A stretch of DNA of 64,000 bases from Ichthyophthirius multifiliis. Lineage: Eukaryota; Ciliophora; Oligohymenophorea; Hymenostomatida. The number at the start of each line of letters is the position of its first letter. Position 1 is the first letter of the stretch. Positions 52,988 to 64,000 of this stretch are shown one piece after another. The DNA lies in the NCBI RefSeq assembly GCF_000220395.1, contig NW_004086406.1, positions 124,001 through 188,000 on the forward strand, in the 5' to 3' direction. The notes under the pieces were generated by a model that did not search any database, was not told where the DNA came from, and was given only the letters and a program-made list of their open reading frames with translations. Position numbers and translations under genes: made by a program.

Positions 52988-54332
52988 TCATAAACTTTAT
53001 TTTAATTATTTTTTTATAAAATAATAATTTTAGAAATCTTAATAAAAAATAATAATAAAAAAAATTTAATATTAGTATAATATTAATTCATTCTTACTTA
53101 TTTAAGTAAATTTTGCTATTTATATCTGTACTTTGACATCTATTAATTTTTTAAAATTATTTTAAAAATTAATTTACTTTTATATGTGTATATTCTGTAT
53201 TTAAGTTTCTTTAGATTTTTTTTATTTTATTTTTACATTATAACTAGTCTAATCAATATAGTTTTGAAATTTTGTTTAAGTTTAATTTTAATTCCTTTAT
53301 TTATTTTTATTAAAAATAGTCTGGCTTTAGATAGTTTTAATAAAAGCTTATTATTATATTTATTTAAGAATTGATTTTTATTAATTTTAATATAAAGACA
53401 TAGTTTTTTTATTACTACTACTTTTATTTTCTTATTTATTTTTTTATCTATTTGTATTCCCTTATTTATTATGTGGATATGTATTAAGGTGAATAAAATT
53501 CTATTTTTTTTTTTGAGTATCAGTTGAAAGTTCTTGCCTATTCATATTATTATTAATATTTTCTATTTAATTAGTATGTAGTTCACTAGTACTTCTTTTA
53601 GTACGTGTCTAATAATATTTATGTGAATTATTGCTTTATTGTTAAATTTAGTTTTGTTTTTTATTCGTGCTATTATTTGAATCTACTAAATGTTATTTTA
53701 AAAAATTTATCTTATTTTATAGTAATTTTTTTATTATATTATTATTAGACTTTTTTTGTTTTTTATTAAAAATAATATATTTTTTTTTACTTTTATTTAT
53801 TAAATTAAATCTTAGTTTTTTAATTGTATTTATTCTAAACTTTATTATGTTTAATCTAATTTTTCTTAACAATTTTCTAAATATAATTTCAACTATTACT
53901 CTACTCTTATATGTTATCTGCATTCAGCTTCTACGATTTATAACATTTTTTCATATTTGTTAATGATTTCTTCTTTTTCTTAATAAAAAAAGTTGGAATT
54001 AGTTTACTAATATTGCATCTTCGATTTTATTAAGTAATTTATTATCTATTTTATGTATTAGCATAAATATTATTCTTCAATAATTTATATTTCTTCTATT
54101 TATTCATCTAATGGAATTACTTTATAAAGATCTTAAAACGATTTCTATGTTTTTTTTAAATTTTTTATTATTGTTATTTTAATATTTACAGAATCTATTT
54201 TTTTTAACAATAGATAAAAATGTCCGAAATAAAACTTTTGGTTTGCTAACTTTTGCTAAAATTTTTATTTTTTTCATTTAATTATAAATTTATTGAATTG
54301 TTTATACTACTTTAATTGATTATATCCAACAT
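52988..54332 (-). CDS. coiled-coil protein, hypothetical
   Basis: Start MLDIINQSSINNSINLQLNE (54332). The clearest part is SFQDLYKVIPLDEQIEEIQI, EEQYLCQYIKQIINYLIKSK, EKEEIINKYEKMLQIVEAEC and RQHIRVEQQLKLYLENCQEK followed by LDQTQQSLEQIQLKNQDLIQ: a long parallel-type coiled coil. After an exon change comes a low-complexity basic tail: RTKRSTSELHTNQIENINNN, MNRQELSTDTQKKKQ, NFIHLNTYPHNKQGNTNRQK. It ends ... KKQLKQSL-TGA. I do not recognise the family. The joins between the first exon, the coiled coil and the tail were not all resolved, although a 45-nt GT-AG intron just before KSFQDL is likely. Convergent with CEP41. Confidence 0.62.
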
Positions 54333-54900
54333 TTTTTAATAATTTTTAATTATTCTTTAATAAAGATAATGTGAATATTTTTTTTTTTACTGTTTAAATA
54401 TTTTTTTTTATATAAATTAATTTAATATTGGAGTAAATATAATATTTATATATTTATTTTTAATTAAACAAAATAAATATAATTAATAATCATTATAATA
54501 TCAAATGCAAATTAATTTTAAGTAATGTATATAAATTATAACTCTTGATCTTTTTGATTAATTATAAAATCAATTTGAAACATATTATTTAAAATATTTT
54601 AACTTTAATCAAAAAAAAATATAAATGAAATAAAAATCCATAAATAGTAATAATCATAACTTATTATTTAATTCTGATATTTTTTTGTATTATTATGTTT
54701 TTTTTGTTTGTTTAACTTAAATAATAAAAACATAAAATAGGTTAGAAAAAGTGGAAAATTGCATTTTTGTTTTGTTTTGTTATTGGATTGAGTTTAATAA
54801 AAAAATATTACGGAAAAAAAGAAAAAAAGATTATTTATTTAGACCATTTAATATATAAATTTTTTATCTTTTAATGAATAAGTAATATGTTTGTCTGTTT
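54333..54900. other. A/T-rich spacer
   Basis: Between two minus-strand genes. A patch of somewhat higher G+C at 54735-54800 shows no recognisable RNA or protein. Confidence 0.45.
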
Positions 54901-56617
54901 TCATTGTTATTAGCAGTAAATTTCAATAAAATTATCGGTTAAAGCAAACAAAATTTTCAAATCATTACTAAGGAAAATCTTCTTTATGTTTTCCTGAGAA
55001 GTAATTTTTATTTTTTCTATTTCTTTATAAAAATTATATCTTAAATCATATTCTTATATTTCCTTTATATCATAACAAAAAATATAATTGCTTCTTTTTC
55101 CTTGTGTATAAAAAATAAATAAACAAACATTATAAAAGAATAAAATAATATTTGTGTTTTACCGATAAACAAAAGTCCTTTTTATTAATCAATATATAAA
55201 ATTTGATTATAATTAGATATTTTTTCACCGATATCAATGTCAAGTATAGGAAAAAAGTTTAAATTTTTCTGAAAAAAAATAATTTATAAATACATATATA
55301 TATATATAATTATTTAATATACTCTTTAAACATCTACATCAAACTTTCTCATTTTATGTTTATTATTAGCAGTTTTAATAAATATTCCCATATTAATATA
55401 GCCTTAGCTAGTTAAATACAATATAAATTTTCCATAAAAAAGACATTAAATAACTTAAACTGTATGTTCAATATCCTCTTATGCTAAAATCTAAATATTA
55501 TACAAAGATTTTTCTATCTTTATGCAACTAATTTTATTTTTCTACTTTACATAATTTAATAAAAAATTTAAATAAATAAATAAAACCGTTTAATCTTAAT
55601 CCATCATCATAGTTTTGATTTAATTAGTTATTTGCCAAACTTATAATGAACCATCGCCACATGAAGATAATATATGAGTTTCCTCTAAATCAATAAATAT
55701 AGAATTATATTATGACATAGGAGAAGTAGAAATAAAGTCTTTAAATTAAACCAACTTTTACATTAGTTAAATATTTGAAATATATATGCAACCATCTTTT
55801 CCACATGATAATACTATATTTCTTTTTTAATTAATAAATTAATATATAAATTTATTCATTATTTTACCTATATCTTTAAAATATTTTAATATCGAATATT
55901 ATATCTCCATGTACTTAAAAGTTTATTATATGCTATTTTTTACATTAAATAAAATGTAAAAATCCGCTTGAACCTCCTGTTATCACTCCTAAATATTCTA
56001 TATATATATATAAAAAAAAGAAAATTATTAATTTAAATAAATCATAAAAATAATTAAATACATTTTTGTTAAGATTATAAAACCATAAATTAAATAACAT
56101 AAAGATTTTCTTTAAAATCTTTAAATAAGCTTTTTCTATAATCTCTAATGAACTATACGTATTTTTATTTATTCTTTAGATATGATTTATATTAATACTC
56201 ATTATCATTAACTTCAAATAATATTGTTTATTTACTAATATGTTTTAATTTTTAGTCTTCTGGTTTATAAATATAAAACTCTACTTCATTTTAACCTGCT
56301 GCAGCTATAAAAATATACTGATTACTTTAATAAAATGCGCAATCAGCTTTCTAAGATTAAAATTTTTTGCTATTCAACTTTTTTAGTTTACTTAGTTTAA
56401 ATAAGTTAAATTTTAATTATTATGATTATTGAGATTTTAACTAGAGTAGATTATTAATATTTAGTTTTTAATTTTGTGAATCTTTTTAAAATTATAGAAC
56501 TATGTCTTCAATTATCCTATCGAATCTTTCTAATTATGAAAAATTATTATTTTAATTATTACTATAGTCAATATTTTAAAAAGTATTTTCGCTTGTATTT
56601 ATTTAATTATAATTCAT
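54901..56617 (-). CDS. WD40 protein resembling EED/ESC (PRC2 subunit)
   Basis: Start MNYNQINTSENTFQNIDYSN, then a Gln/Asn-rich leader. Propeller blades: QKADCAFYQSNQYIFIAAAG, QNEVEFYIYKPED; LGVITGGSSGFLHFIQCKKQ, HIINFQVHGDIIFDIKIF; IVLSCGKDGCIYISNIQL; IDLEETHILSSCGDGSLQVW; a later LDIDIGEKISNYNQIL; and last KIFLSNDLKILFALTDNFIE with IYCQQQ-TGA. The succession AxxG...VEFY, LAVxGxxGxIxxI...HGxxIxDIKF, LSCGxDxxIxIxxI and a long insert before the next blade is the EED/ESC pattern; in Tetrahymena an ESC homologue works with the Ezl1 methyltransferase in H3K27/K9 methylation and DNA elimination. Diverged, so it may be another WD40 protein. At least five introns. Confidence 0.7.
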
Positions 56618-57014
56618 TTTTAAAGTTTTTTAAAAAAATAATAATTTAATATAAAAATCTATACTGAAAATTTAAGCTAAAAATTTTAATTTATTAAAAA
56701 ATATTCAAATATTTAGTTAATCAAATAAATAATAATTTATTATAATATATTAATATTTATATTATTAAAAATTTTTAATCTATTAAAATATACTTTACAA
56801 ATATTTTAAGTTTAGTTTTTATTAATATTTAATAACATAAAGGTTTTTCATATTAATTTAAACTAAATTTTTTAAATTTACAATATATACAATTATATAT
56901 TCTAATTAATTAATAATATATTATGATTTTATAAAATTTACTTGATTTGTTTTTAATTTATTACTAAAATAAAATATTTATATTTATTTTATAATATTTA
57001 TTTATTATTTCATA
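56618..57014. other. A/T-rich spacer
   Basis: About 400 bp, nothing supported. Confidence 0.5.
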
Positions 57015-57780
57015 TTTAAAATTCTTCATTATTTTACTTTAGATTAAATTTCTAAGACTAATAATTATAAAATTCATTCTAAATTTCCTGTAAATAATTT
57101 AAATTAGTTTTATTTATTGAAAAAGAGTCATTAACCTTTAATTACTACCTTTATTTATCTTTCATTTTTCATATTAAATTAAATTGTTTTACGAAATAAG
57201 AATACTTTCTATTTATTTACATTTTTATAAAAAGATTAATTATTAAAAAAAATATTATCGATAATATTGTTTTCATTTAAATTTAAATTATATTTTTATT
57301 TAATCTTTTATTTTTTTAATATTAGGCTCTATGTTTATTTTTTAATTAATAATTCAATCGATTTTTTACATTGATGTATGCTCTTCAATTTAAATAATTA
57401 ATTTTTATTTTTAACATTTTCTATAGTCTTTATAGATGTTTTCTTTTTGTTATAAGTAGATAGTTTATATATTCTAACCATTAAAAGCTTTTTTAATACA
57501 TTTATGAGTTTTAAATAATTTATTTATATAATTAATTTAATTTATGTTTCAGTAAAATCACATCTCAAAGCTCTCAATCACATTAATTAATTATTTTAAT
57601 AATCTTTGCATAATTTTAAAAATATTTTTTAAAAATTTAAGTTATTTATATTGATTAATAAATAAATTTGATTTAATATTAAGTTATTCTTTATATATTT
57701 TTTAAAAAAAATTATTGATATTTATGTTTTTAATATTTTTTATTTTATTCTTCTATATTTAATTTTTTCGCTATATTCAT
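57015..57780 (-). CDS. uncertain coding region, possibly a degenerate EF-hand protein
   Basis: Three overlapping frames carry plausible protein: MNIAKKLNIEEQNKKYQKHK at the start, then LRALRCDFTETQIKLIIQ (compare the centrin/calmodulin-type helix MRALGFEPKKEEIKKMI), then basic SIKTIENVKNKNQLFKLKSI, HQCKKSIELLIKKQTQS, and last VNDSFSINKTNLNYLQEIQN, EFYNYQSQKFNLKQNN. No EF-hand loop is seen and the exon joins are not clear. It may be a small intron-rich gene or a decayed one. Confidence 0.3.
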
Positions 57781-58148
57781 TATAGAATTTTAGATTTCAT
57801 ATCTATTAAAATTGATATAGTTGTATTTTTTTAGAACTTATAAATTACGAAAATACAAAGAATGTTAAAAAATAAACTAATTTTAAATTTGATCTCGAAA
57901 TCTTATTGAATTCGAATTCGAAGGTTCACAATTTTATTTTTTAAGTTTATAACACTTATTTATTTTTTAATGTTTTTAAATTAAATATTTTTATTTTATT
58001 TTTCTTAATAACAAATAAAAAGATGAATAAATAAATATTTTTAATGATATTATTTATTAAATCAAATAAATATAAATATTAGTTTATTTTCAAATTTACT
58101 AAATTGAATAAATATTCTTTATATGATATAATAATAAATATAAATAAC
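57781..58148. other. spacer with a palindromic patch
   Basis: Near 57893-57925 a slightly G+C-richer stretch with a repeated TTCGAA/GAATTC pattern. It does not fold into a tRNA (see rejected items). Nothing else. Confidence 0.4.
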
Positions 58149-58970
58149 TCAATTTATTTAATTTATAGATTTTTAATAATTTACTTATTCTTCGAATTCT
58201 TAATAATTAACTTAATCAATTTTATCCATTAAATTTCCCACAAGTTCTTCATTAACAAGTTTATTTTTTATTTTTCTATAATAAATCGAAAGTACAATAT
58301 TTATAGGAATTGAAATGAATCCAATCCAAAACGAAATACCAAACATTTTTACATTTAAAATAATATTTATATTTGAGCTTTTATATTAATAATAAAGAAT
58401 ATATCCAAAACAAGTTGAAAATCCGCCTAAATAAAATAAAATAATTGTAGGGTGTAAATAAAAAGCTTTAATGCAAGATCTATTATCTGAATTTTTCTTT
58501 AGTCTAATAATTCTATATAAGTCTACACATTATAAAAATAAGCCTGCTATAATAAGTGCGAAAGCAGCATATCCAATTTTTTTAAGCTACTCAAATTTAT
58601 CATTACATAATTATTTATCTATAACATTTTCTTAATAACAAATAAAATATTTACTATTCTAATATGCATTAAATGTCATATATTATTAATTAAATTATCC
58701 ACTATCATTGAACACATATAACATATTTAACCATATTACTTCTTTTTATTTTGTCTTCTCATTTATATCAGTAAATTAATATATTTATAATTAATACCAT
58801 TAATAAAACAAAAATGAAAATAAAAACAAAATAAAGTTGGTTATATTTAGTATTAATAAAAAACAAAAATTATTATTTATTATTTTGCGTTAATGGTTTC
58901 TTTCTATTAAAAGAAGCTACTTTTCTTCAAATAACTAATGTGAATATTCATTTTAATCGAAATTTTTCAT
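58149..58970 (-). CDS. four-pass membrane protein, hypothetical
   Basis: Single exon, 273 residues. Start MKNFDQNEYSHQLFEEKQLL. Four membrane segments: FCFLLILNITNFILFLFSFL; IGYAAFALIIAGLFLQCVDL; HPTIILFYLGGFSTCFGYIL; MFGISFWIGFISIPINIVLS. The loop between spans 1 and 2 is about 75 residues with two Cys (YFICYQENVIDKQLCNDKF). The tail is acidic and Gln-rich (ELVGNLMDKIDQVNYQEFEE). Cytosolic ends and a large first loop with a Cys pair is the claudin/PMP22-like or tetraspan layout, but no signature such as W-x-C-C is present. Family unknown. Confidence 0.75.
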
Positions 58971-59456
58971 TTATATTATTTATTTATAAATATAGAATAA
59001 TATATTTATTTAATTAAAAGTAAAATATAACTATAATATATATAAGTAAACATAATAAATTTTCTACATATAAATATAATAATAATAATTAAATATTTTT
59101 AATTTGTTATAAAAATATTAATATTTATTATTTATTAAAATTTATATTAATTTTAATACATAGTTTTAATATTAATAATTCAACTAATTTATAATTAATG
59201 TTAATTTATAATTTAAATTTAAAATTAGATAAAGTATATAATATTCAATATTTCATATATCAAAAAAAAAATTTTTAAATTTTTAAGCAATATATATAAT
59301 ATAAAGTAATAATATTTAAATATTAAATAAATATAAATATCTAAAATTAAAACGATTTTATTTAATTATAATTTTTTATTATATTGAAAGATATATTATA
59401 TCTATTAAAAATTAAAAATAAAAAAATATTTAATTTAAGTTAAAATTATTATATAA

Positions 59457-59514
<58 letters not shown>

Positions 59515-60082
59515 GTGTTTTTTATTTAGAATTACTACTTTTTTTCTATACAGAAAGCTATTATAAACATATTATTTTTAATTTAATATATTCTTTTGAA
59601 TATTCATGCTATATTATATTTTCTTTTATTTTTACTATGTCTCTATTTATCAAATAAGTATACTTTTATAAAATATAGTATTTAAATATTATTATGCGTT
59701 TAAATATTATCAAAATTTTTTAATATGTATTTATAAATTTTATGCAAATCATTTAAATTATTTTCTAATCCTATAAATATATATAATTATTATATTATAA
59801 GTTATTAATAAATATTATTTTTTCTATCTATAAGTTATTTAAAAATATTTTTTATTATAATAAAACAAAAATTATTTATTTTTTTTAAATACGTTTTTTG
59901 GTTTTAATTTTTTATAAGATTTAAATATAAAATTTTTTAAAATAAAATCCTTATTAATAGCAAAATTTATATATTATTAAGATTTTCTATTTTATTATTT
60001 AATTAAAAGGAAATAATTATTTTTTTAAAATAATTAAGCAAAATCATATACTATTAAATTAATTAAATATTTAATATTAATT
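58971..60082. other. A/T-rich divergent spacer
   Basis: Eleven hundred bases, about 90% A+T, with a 49-bp TA run at 59460-59508. No gene supported. Confidence 0.6.
59460..59508. repeat. (TA)n microsatellite
   Basis: About 24 perfect TA units in intergenic DNA between divergent genes. Confidence 0.9.
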
Positions 60083-61557
60083 ATGAATTGTTAAAATCAT
60101 AAAAAGAAGATACAATTCATTTGTTTTGAGCCATCATGTAGTGCAAAGAGATTTTTCTGTTAATAATGTAATTAAAGTAGTCATTTAAATCATAACATTA
60201 GTGACTTAGATTCTTTTTATTCTACAATAGCTAACTAAATTTAGCAATAATAAACATTTTTAACAAAAATAAAAAACTAATTTAGAGATTTAGATACTAT
60301 TATTGATAATTTACATAAAAAATTAAATAATGAATTAAAATTAAAGGAATAATATATATTAAATTTAATAAATACTAATGTTAACATATTTGAAAAAATA
60401 TATGATATGTAAAATTGTAATACCTAAATAAATGAAATAGAATATAATATAAATAAATTTATAAATTGTTCTATAAAAAATGAATAATTTTGCTATAATA
60501 GTATTATAAAAATCGAAAATATAAAAAAGCAAATTGAAAGAAGTTGTTTTTTTATCAAAAACTACATAAGAAATACGCCTTAAACAGATTTTTAAACAAT
60601 TAATTATCGAATTTCTACTGCTTTTTAATTTTAAGAAGATAATTTTTTGTAATTTAGATATTTATATAACTATATTTTTAAAACTTATCTTTAAAAAAAA
60701 TAAAAAGGAATTAAAGTTAGTAATTTAATGAACTTGAACAAAAAATAAGATTTATTAATTAAAAAAATAACTTAATAATTTAAAAAATGGAAAAAATATT
60801 AATATTTGATAAATAATTCAATAAAATTTACTAAAAGTCTATTGGTTCAGATGGAGATAATGATAATTATTGCTTTATATCAAAATATAATTAAAATAAT
60901 ATAATTTTTAGTAATTTTAACGATATCGGAAATTTGAATTTTGAGTAAAAGTAAATAACAATGTTTAGAAGAAGAGACGAGTAATATGATGAGCATATAG
61001 TAATTGGAAGTTATGTATATATTGTAAATTATAATGAACTATTGAAATGTAAAATTTGTTTAAAATAAAAGAAGCTAAAGACTATTTCTAATAAATTAAT
61101 TGCAGTAAATTAACTTTAAAAAATAAATCAAAATATATTAAGTTATATTTATTTTGGATAATTATATTTAATAAATACTAATAATGATAAAGTTATTTAA
61201 AAAATTAAAATTCATAATGAAATGATTATTTAATATTAATATAGCCCTTTTTATTAAAAATTCTTTATTTTAACTTAAAAAAAATATATTTATATATTTT
61301 CTTTGTTTGGAAAATAATTATACAAAACATAATATGATGCTAGTAAAATTAAAATATTAGGAAATAACTATATTGCTATTTCTTATCAAAATATTATTGA
61401 ACTAAAAAATTTGATTGACTTTAACACTTTTAATGTTATTAAATTAAACTAAAGTTTTATTGTTAAAGATATTGAATTATTTAATTAAACATAAATACAA
61501 ACTCAATTGATTGTTCTAACTAATGATAATTTAATTAGTATAAAGTTTAAATAATGA
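60083..61557 (+). CDS. B-box zinc-finger coiled-coil protein with beta-propeller-like C-terminus
   Basis: Residues 1-40 form a B-box-type zinc finger: MNCQNHKKKIQFICFEPSCS then AKRFFCQQCNQSSHLNHN (C-x2-H, C-x4-C, C-x2-C, H-x2-H spacing). A coiled coil follows (IANQIQQQQTFLTKIKNQFR, DLDTIIDNLHKKLNNELKLK). The last 240 residues have repeated strand pairs ending in acidic turns (MEKILIFDKQFNKIYQKSIG, SDGDNDNYCFISKYN, ILGNNYIAISYQNIIELK), like a small beta-propeller, as in TRIM/B-box proteins of ciliates. The region is 1,475 nt; one more A in the 6-A run at 60782-60787 makes it 492 codons and links both halves in one frame. Ends NLISIKFKQ-TGA. Confidence 0.75.
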
Positions 61558-61746
61558 TTTTTCAATTATTTACTTATTTTTATTTTATATTTTAATATTT
61601 AATTATTAAATAGTTTATATTTATTAAATGTTTTAAATGATATTAAATAAAATAATAAAATATTTAATTTAAAAATATTGGTTTTCAATAGAATATTTAT
61701 ATTTATATTTAATATATTTAAATATATATATATATAATTATATAAT

Positions 61747-62853
61747 ATGATCAAAGATTAAGTAAAAAATATTGAAGATAGGCTAATTCATTAAAACTAA
61801 AAAGATTTAATAAGCATATAAATAAAAAAAAAGAGTATAAATTCAAATGATAATAATTAAATAAAATAAGCATTTTAAAATTTGGATAGTGATAAAAACA
61901 TTTAAAACATCTAAAATTAGACAATAGTAATAAAAAATCACATGGAATAAATAAATAATGACGACATTAATTATTATAAGCCAATAAATATAGAAAAAAC
62001 TAACTATAAAAGAGATAATCATTAATCTTTAAGAAATTAAAAAGATTAATAAATAAAAAATTATAATTTACCTGAAGAAGAAACAATTGTTTAAAATGAG
62101 TTTCCAATAAAAATGCTTTAATCAAAATTTAGTTTTTAATATACTTATTTGTGTTTTTTTAATACTTTATTAATTATAGCTGGATATATACTTTTTAATT
62201 ATGTAAATTAATATTGGTTATTAATTGTAGGCGGGTCTTTTTATTTTCTAGAATGTATTCTTACTAACTTTTAAAATATTTATAATTTAAAAATTAACTT
62301 TTAATAATTTAATAATATTTATTAAAATGCTCTTGAAGAAAACCCATAAATTTCTTATAAAGCATAATCTTTTGCTTTAGTTTCAAATGATTAGAAAGGA
62401 AAAAAATAATAAACTAAAAATATAAAAACACTTATTTTTTCTGATTAAAGATCCTTTGATTATAAAAAATGCATAAATTTTAGTCACCCATTAGAATAGT
62501 ATGAACATTTTTTTATTAATAATGGCATTTTTAAAGTATAGGCAAATATTAAATGGGAATGTGGAAACAAAAATACATAAAATGAATATTTACATCTTCA
62601 AAATAAAATTGATAATTTATGTAAAATAAAAAATAATGAAATAAAAAGATTCGAATATGCTTAGTTTATTGATTTTTAAAATAATTTTATTGTAATAAAT
62701 TAAAAAAGTAGAAATAAGTTAAAATTAGCTTTTTTTAATAAATTTTCATTTTACTTTTTTTCTTTTTTACTTTTATCATTTCCATATAGGCTCTATTATA
62801 TTAATTCTATAGATAATTTTGAAATATGTTTCTTTAAAAAAATTTATATTTGA
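61747..62853 (+). CDS. TMEM151-family membrane protein
   Basis: Single exon, 368 residues. A Gln/Asn/Lys-rich cytosolic leader of about 125 residues (MIKDQVKNIEDRLIHQNQKD) precedes two close membrane spans (YLCFFNTLLIIAGYILFNYV; YWLLIVGGSFYFLECILTN). The soluble part has QFNNIYQNALEENPQISYKA, TLIFSDQRSFDYKKCINFSH, PLEQYEHFFINNGIFKVQA and IKRFEYAQFIDFQNNFIVIN, then a hydrophobic segment KFSFYFFSFLLLSFPYRLYY. This matches TMEM151A/B order: LYVLECRLG, LIAATPxVWWKAxCYHY, Y-DxS, LxxFxKxFSFA, DFREFMVAFPD, and LSWPLRVLxEYRTAY. Function of the family is poorly known. Confidence 0.8.
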
Positions 62854-63694
62854 ATTTTCTTAAATTGATAAATACTTCATAAGATAAAAAAATTAGTTGT
62901 ATTTATCATTTTTATTTATACAATAATTTAATTAAAGAAATTAATATTGTAATTATGGAATAATAAAAAATTTATAATTATAGATGTAGCAATATTTATT
63001 TAGTATGAATGTTTATATTTCTTCAAAATAATATTTTGTTTATTTTAAATATATTTTATATATATAAATTATAATAAGATTTTGAATACAATATAAAAAA
63101 TATAAATATAAATATTAATCTTAATTTTTTATATTTTAAAAATATAATCAATACTTATTATTTAATTAATTACTATTTTATATATATATTTGAATATAAT
63201 ATATACATTTTTTTAAAGTTATATATTACTTAGTTATATTGTATTTTCTCATTATTCTTGCATAGTTTTATCGTTAATAACACTATTACTACTTGAAAAA
63301 TTATATTTTTTTTATTTGTATTTACAACTATTTTTATTACTAAATGATTAAATATATTAATAAAAAAATTGAAATTTTTTGATAATTTGAAAAATAATTA
63401 AAATACTAAATAAAAATATTACTTTTTTTTATATTTTTCTGTCTTTTTTTTATAAAATAAAAAAAACAAACAAAAAGGCAAATAAAAAAATTAACTGATA
63501 CATATTTTATTATTTTGATTTTTTTTTTAAATAACAGAAAAACTATATGAACTAATAATATATTTATAAGATTTAGAAAAAAAAAAATTAATTAATTATT
63601 TTATATATTATATTTTATAATTAATTTATATTAAATTTACATTGAATTATAATTATAATATATTTTTAAACATTTTCTTAATACTATTTAAATA
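62854..63694. other. A/T-rich spacer
   Basis: Eight hundred and forty bases. No supported gene. Confidence 0.5.
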
Positions 63695-64000
63695 ATGTCA
63701 TTTAAAATAGATAGGAGTTTAAATGTGTAAGGCCATATATTATTTAATCAAACTAAAAATTAATTATAATATTATTTTAAACTAAATAATAATTAATTAT
63801 ATTATTAAATAAATATTTAATTAATAATAATAAAGATTTTATTAAAAATAGATTATATTTTAATAAAATAAAAAGTAAATTAAATTAAAAGTCTTATGAA
63901 ATTTAATGTTTTCAAATTTTACATCAACTTTATTTTTATTTTATTACAGTTTATTAATAATAAAAAAAAATGCAAATTAACTTATTTTTTTGAATTATAC
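63695..64000 (+). CDS. possible first exon of a gene running off the window
   Basis: MSFKIDRSLNVQGHILFNQT opens a frame with no TGA to the window edge. Only the first 20 codons have coding-like composition; beyond that it is A/T-rich and may be an intron. Weak. Confidence 0.2.

Noticed and set aside
53186-53963. Plus-strand Leu/Phe/Ile-rich frames and a minus-strand Lys/Arg-rich 68-codon frame
   Set aside because: The former are antisense shadows and the latter an alternative frame of the coiled-coil gene at 52988-54332.
57890-57930. Possible tRNA T-arm (TTCGAAT on the minus strand)
   Set aside because: The flanking 5-bp T stem does not pair and no anticodon or acceptor stem can be drawn; the motif is part of a simple TTCGAA/GAATTC palindrome.

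Overview
The window reads as a nuclear segment of an oligohymenophorean ciliate. Recognisable proteins run straight through in-frame TAA and TAG where homologues carry Gln or other tolerated residues, and nearly every gene ends at TGA. Introns are short (mostly 44-75 nt), GT-AG and almost pure A/T; intergenic DNA is roughly 85-90% A+T. This fits Ichthyophthirius or a close hymenostome better than Paramecium (introns of about 25 nt), but the species is inferred. With TGA as the only stop, chance open frames of 70-100 codons are common, so calls rest on homology-like motifs, base composition and matching splice phases. All identifications are from recalled family features; no search was run.

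Layout: 1-9.6 kb, TRAPPC9/Trs120 (-), a small secreted protein (+), mitochondrial HSP60 (+) and an acylated MORN-repeat protein (-). 9.6-21 kb, a RING protein (+), a GTPase-fold-like protein (-), a membrane-anchored tubulin-tyrosine-ligase-like enzyme (+), a prominin-like five-pass protein (+), a coiled-coil/SAM-like protein (-) and a probable mitochondrial protein (-). 21-29.5 kb, a CENP-B/pogo-type HTH protein (+), a CPBP/CAAX protease (-), TSEN34 (-), PPP2R3C (-) and an NDUFB7-like subunit (+). 31-37 kb, an NlpC/P60-TTL fusion (+), a coiled-coil protein (+) and an AGC kinase (-). 37-46 kb, a decayed cyclic-nucleotide-type K+ channel (+), a very large Q/N-rich protein with a TAA-coded polyGln tract (-), TMEM135-like (+) and a DHHC palmitoyltransferase (-). 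46-57 kb, DHX16/PRP2 helicase (-), LRR coiled-coil (+), CEP41 (+), a coiled-coil protein (-) and an EED/ESC-like WD40 protein (-). 58-63 kb, a four-pass protein (-), a B-box protein (+) and a TMEM151-family protein (+).

Genes sit singly, each with its own spacer, in convergent, divergent and tandem pairs; no operon is seen. Several encode microtubule or cilium functions (two TTL-type ligases, CEP41, MORN, coiled coils). Others are general housekeeping: splicing, tRNA splicing, complex I, chaperonin, vesicle tethering.

The item most worth following is the protein at 30993-33288, which joins an NlpC/P60-type cysteine peptidase domain to a tubulin-ligase ATP-grasp domain. It also carries an exact 62-bp tandem duplication across a splice acceptor. 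At least five conserved genes show single-nucleotide frame breaks, mostly at A or T runs, which may be sequencing error and should be resolved before any are called pseudogenes. No retroviral, LTR or Polinton-like element, CRISPR array, rRNA or convincing tRNA was seen.
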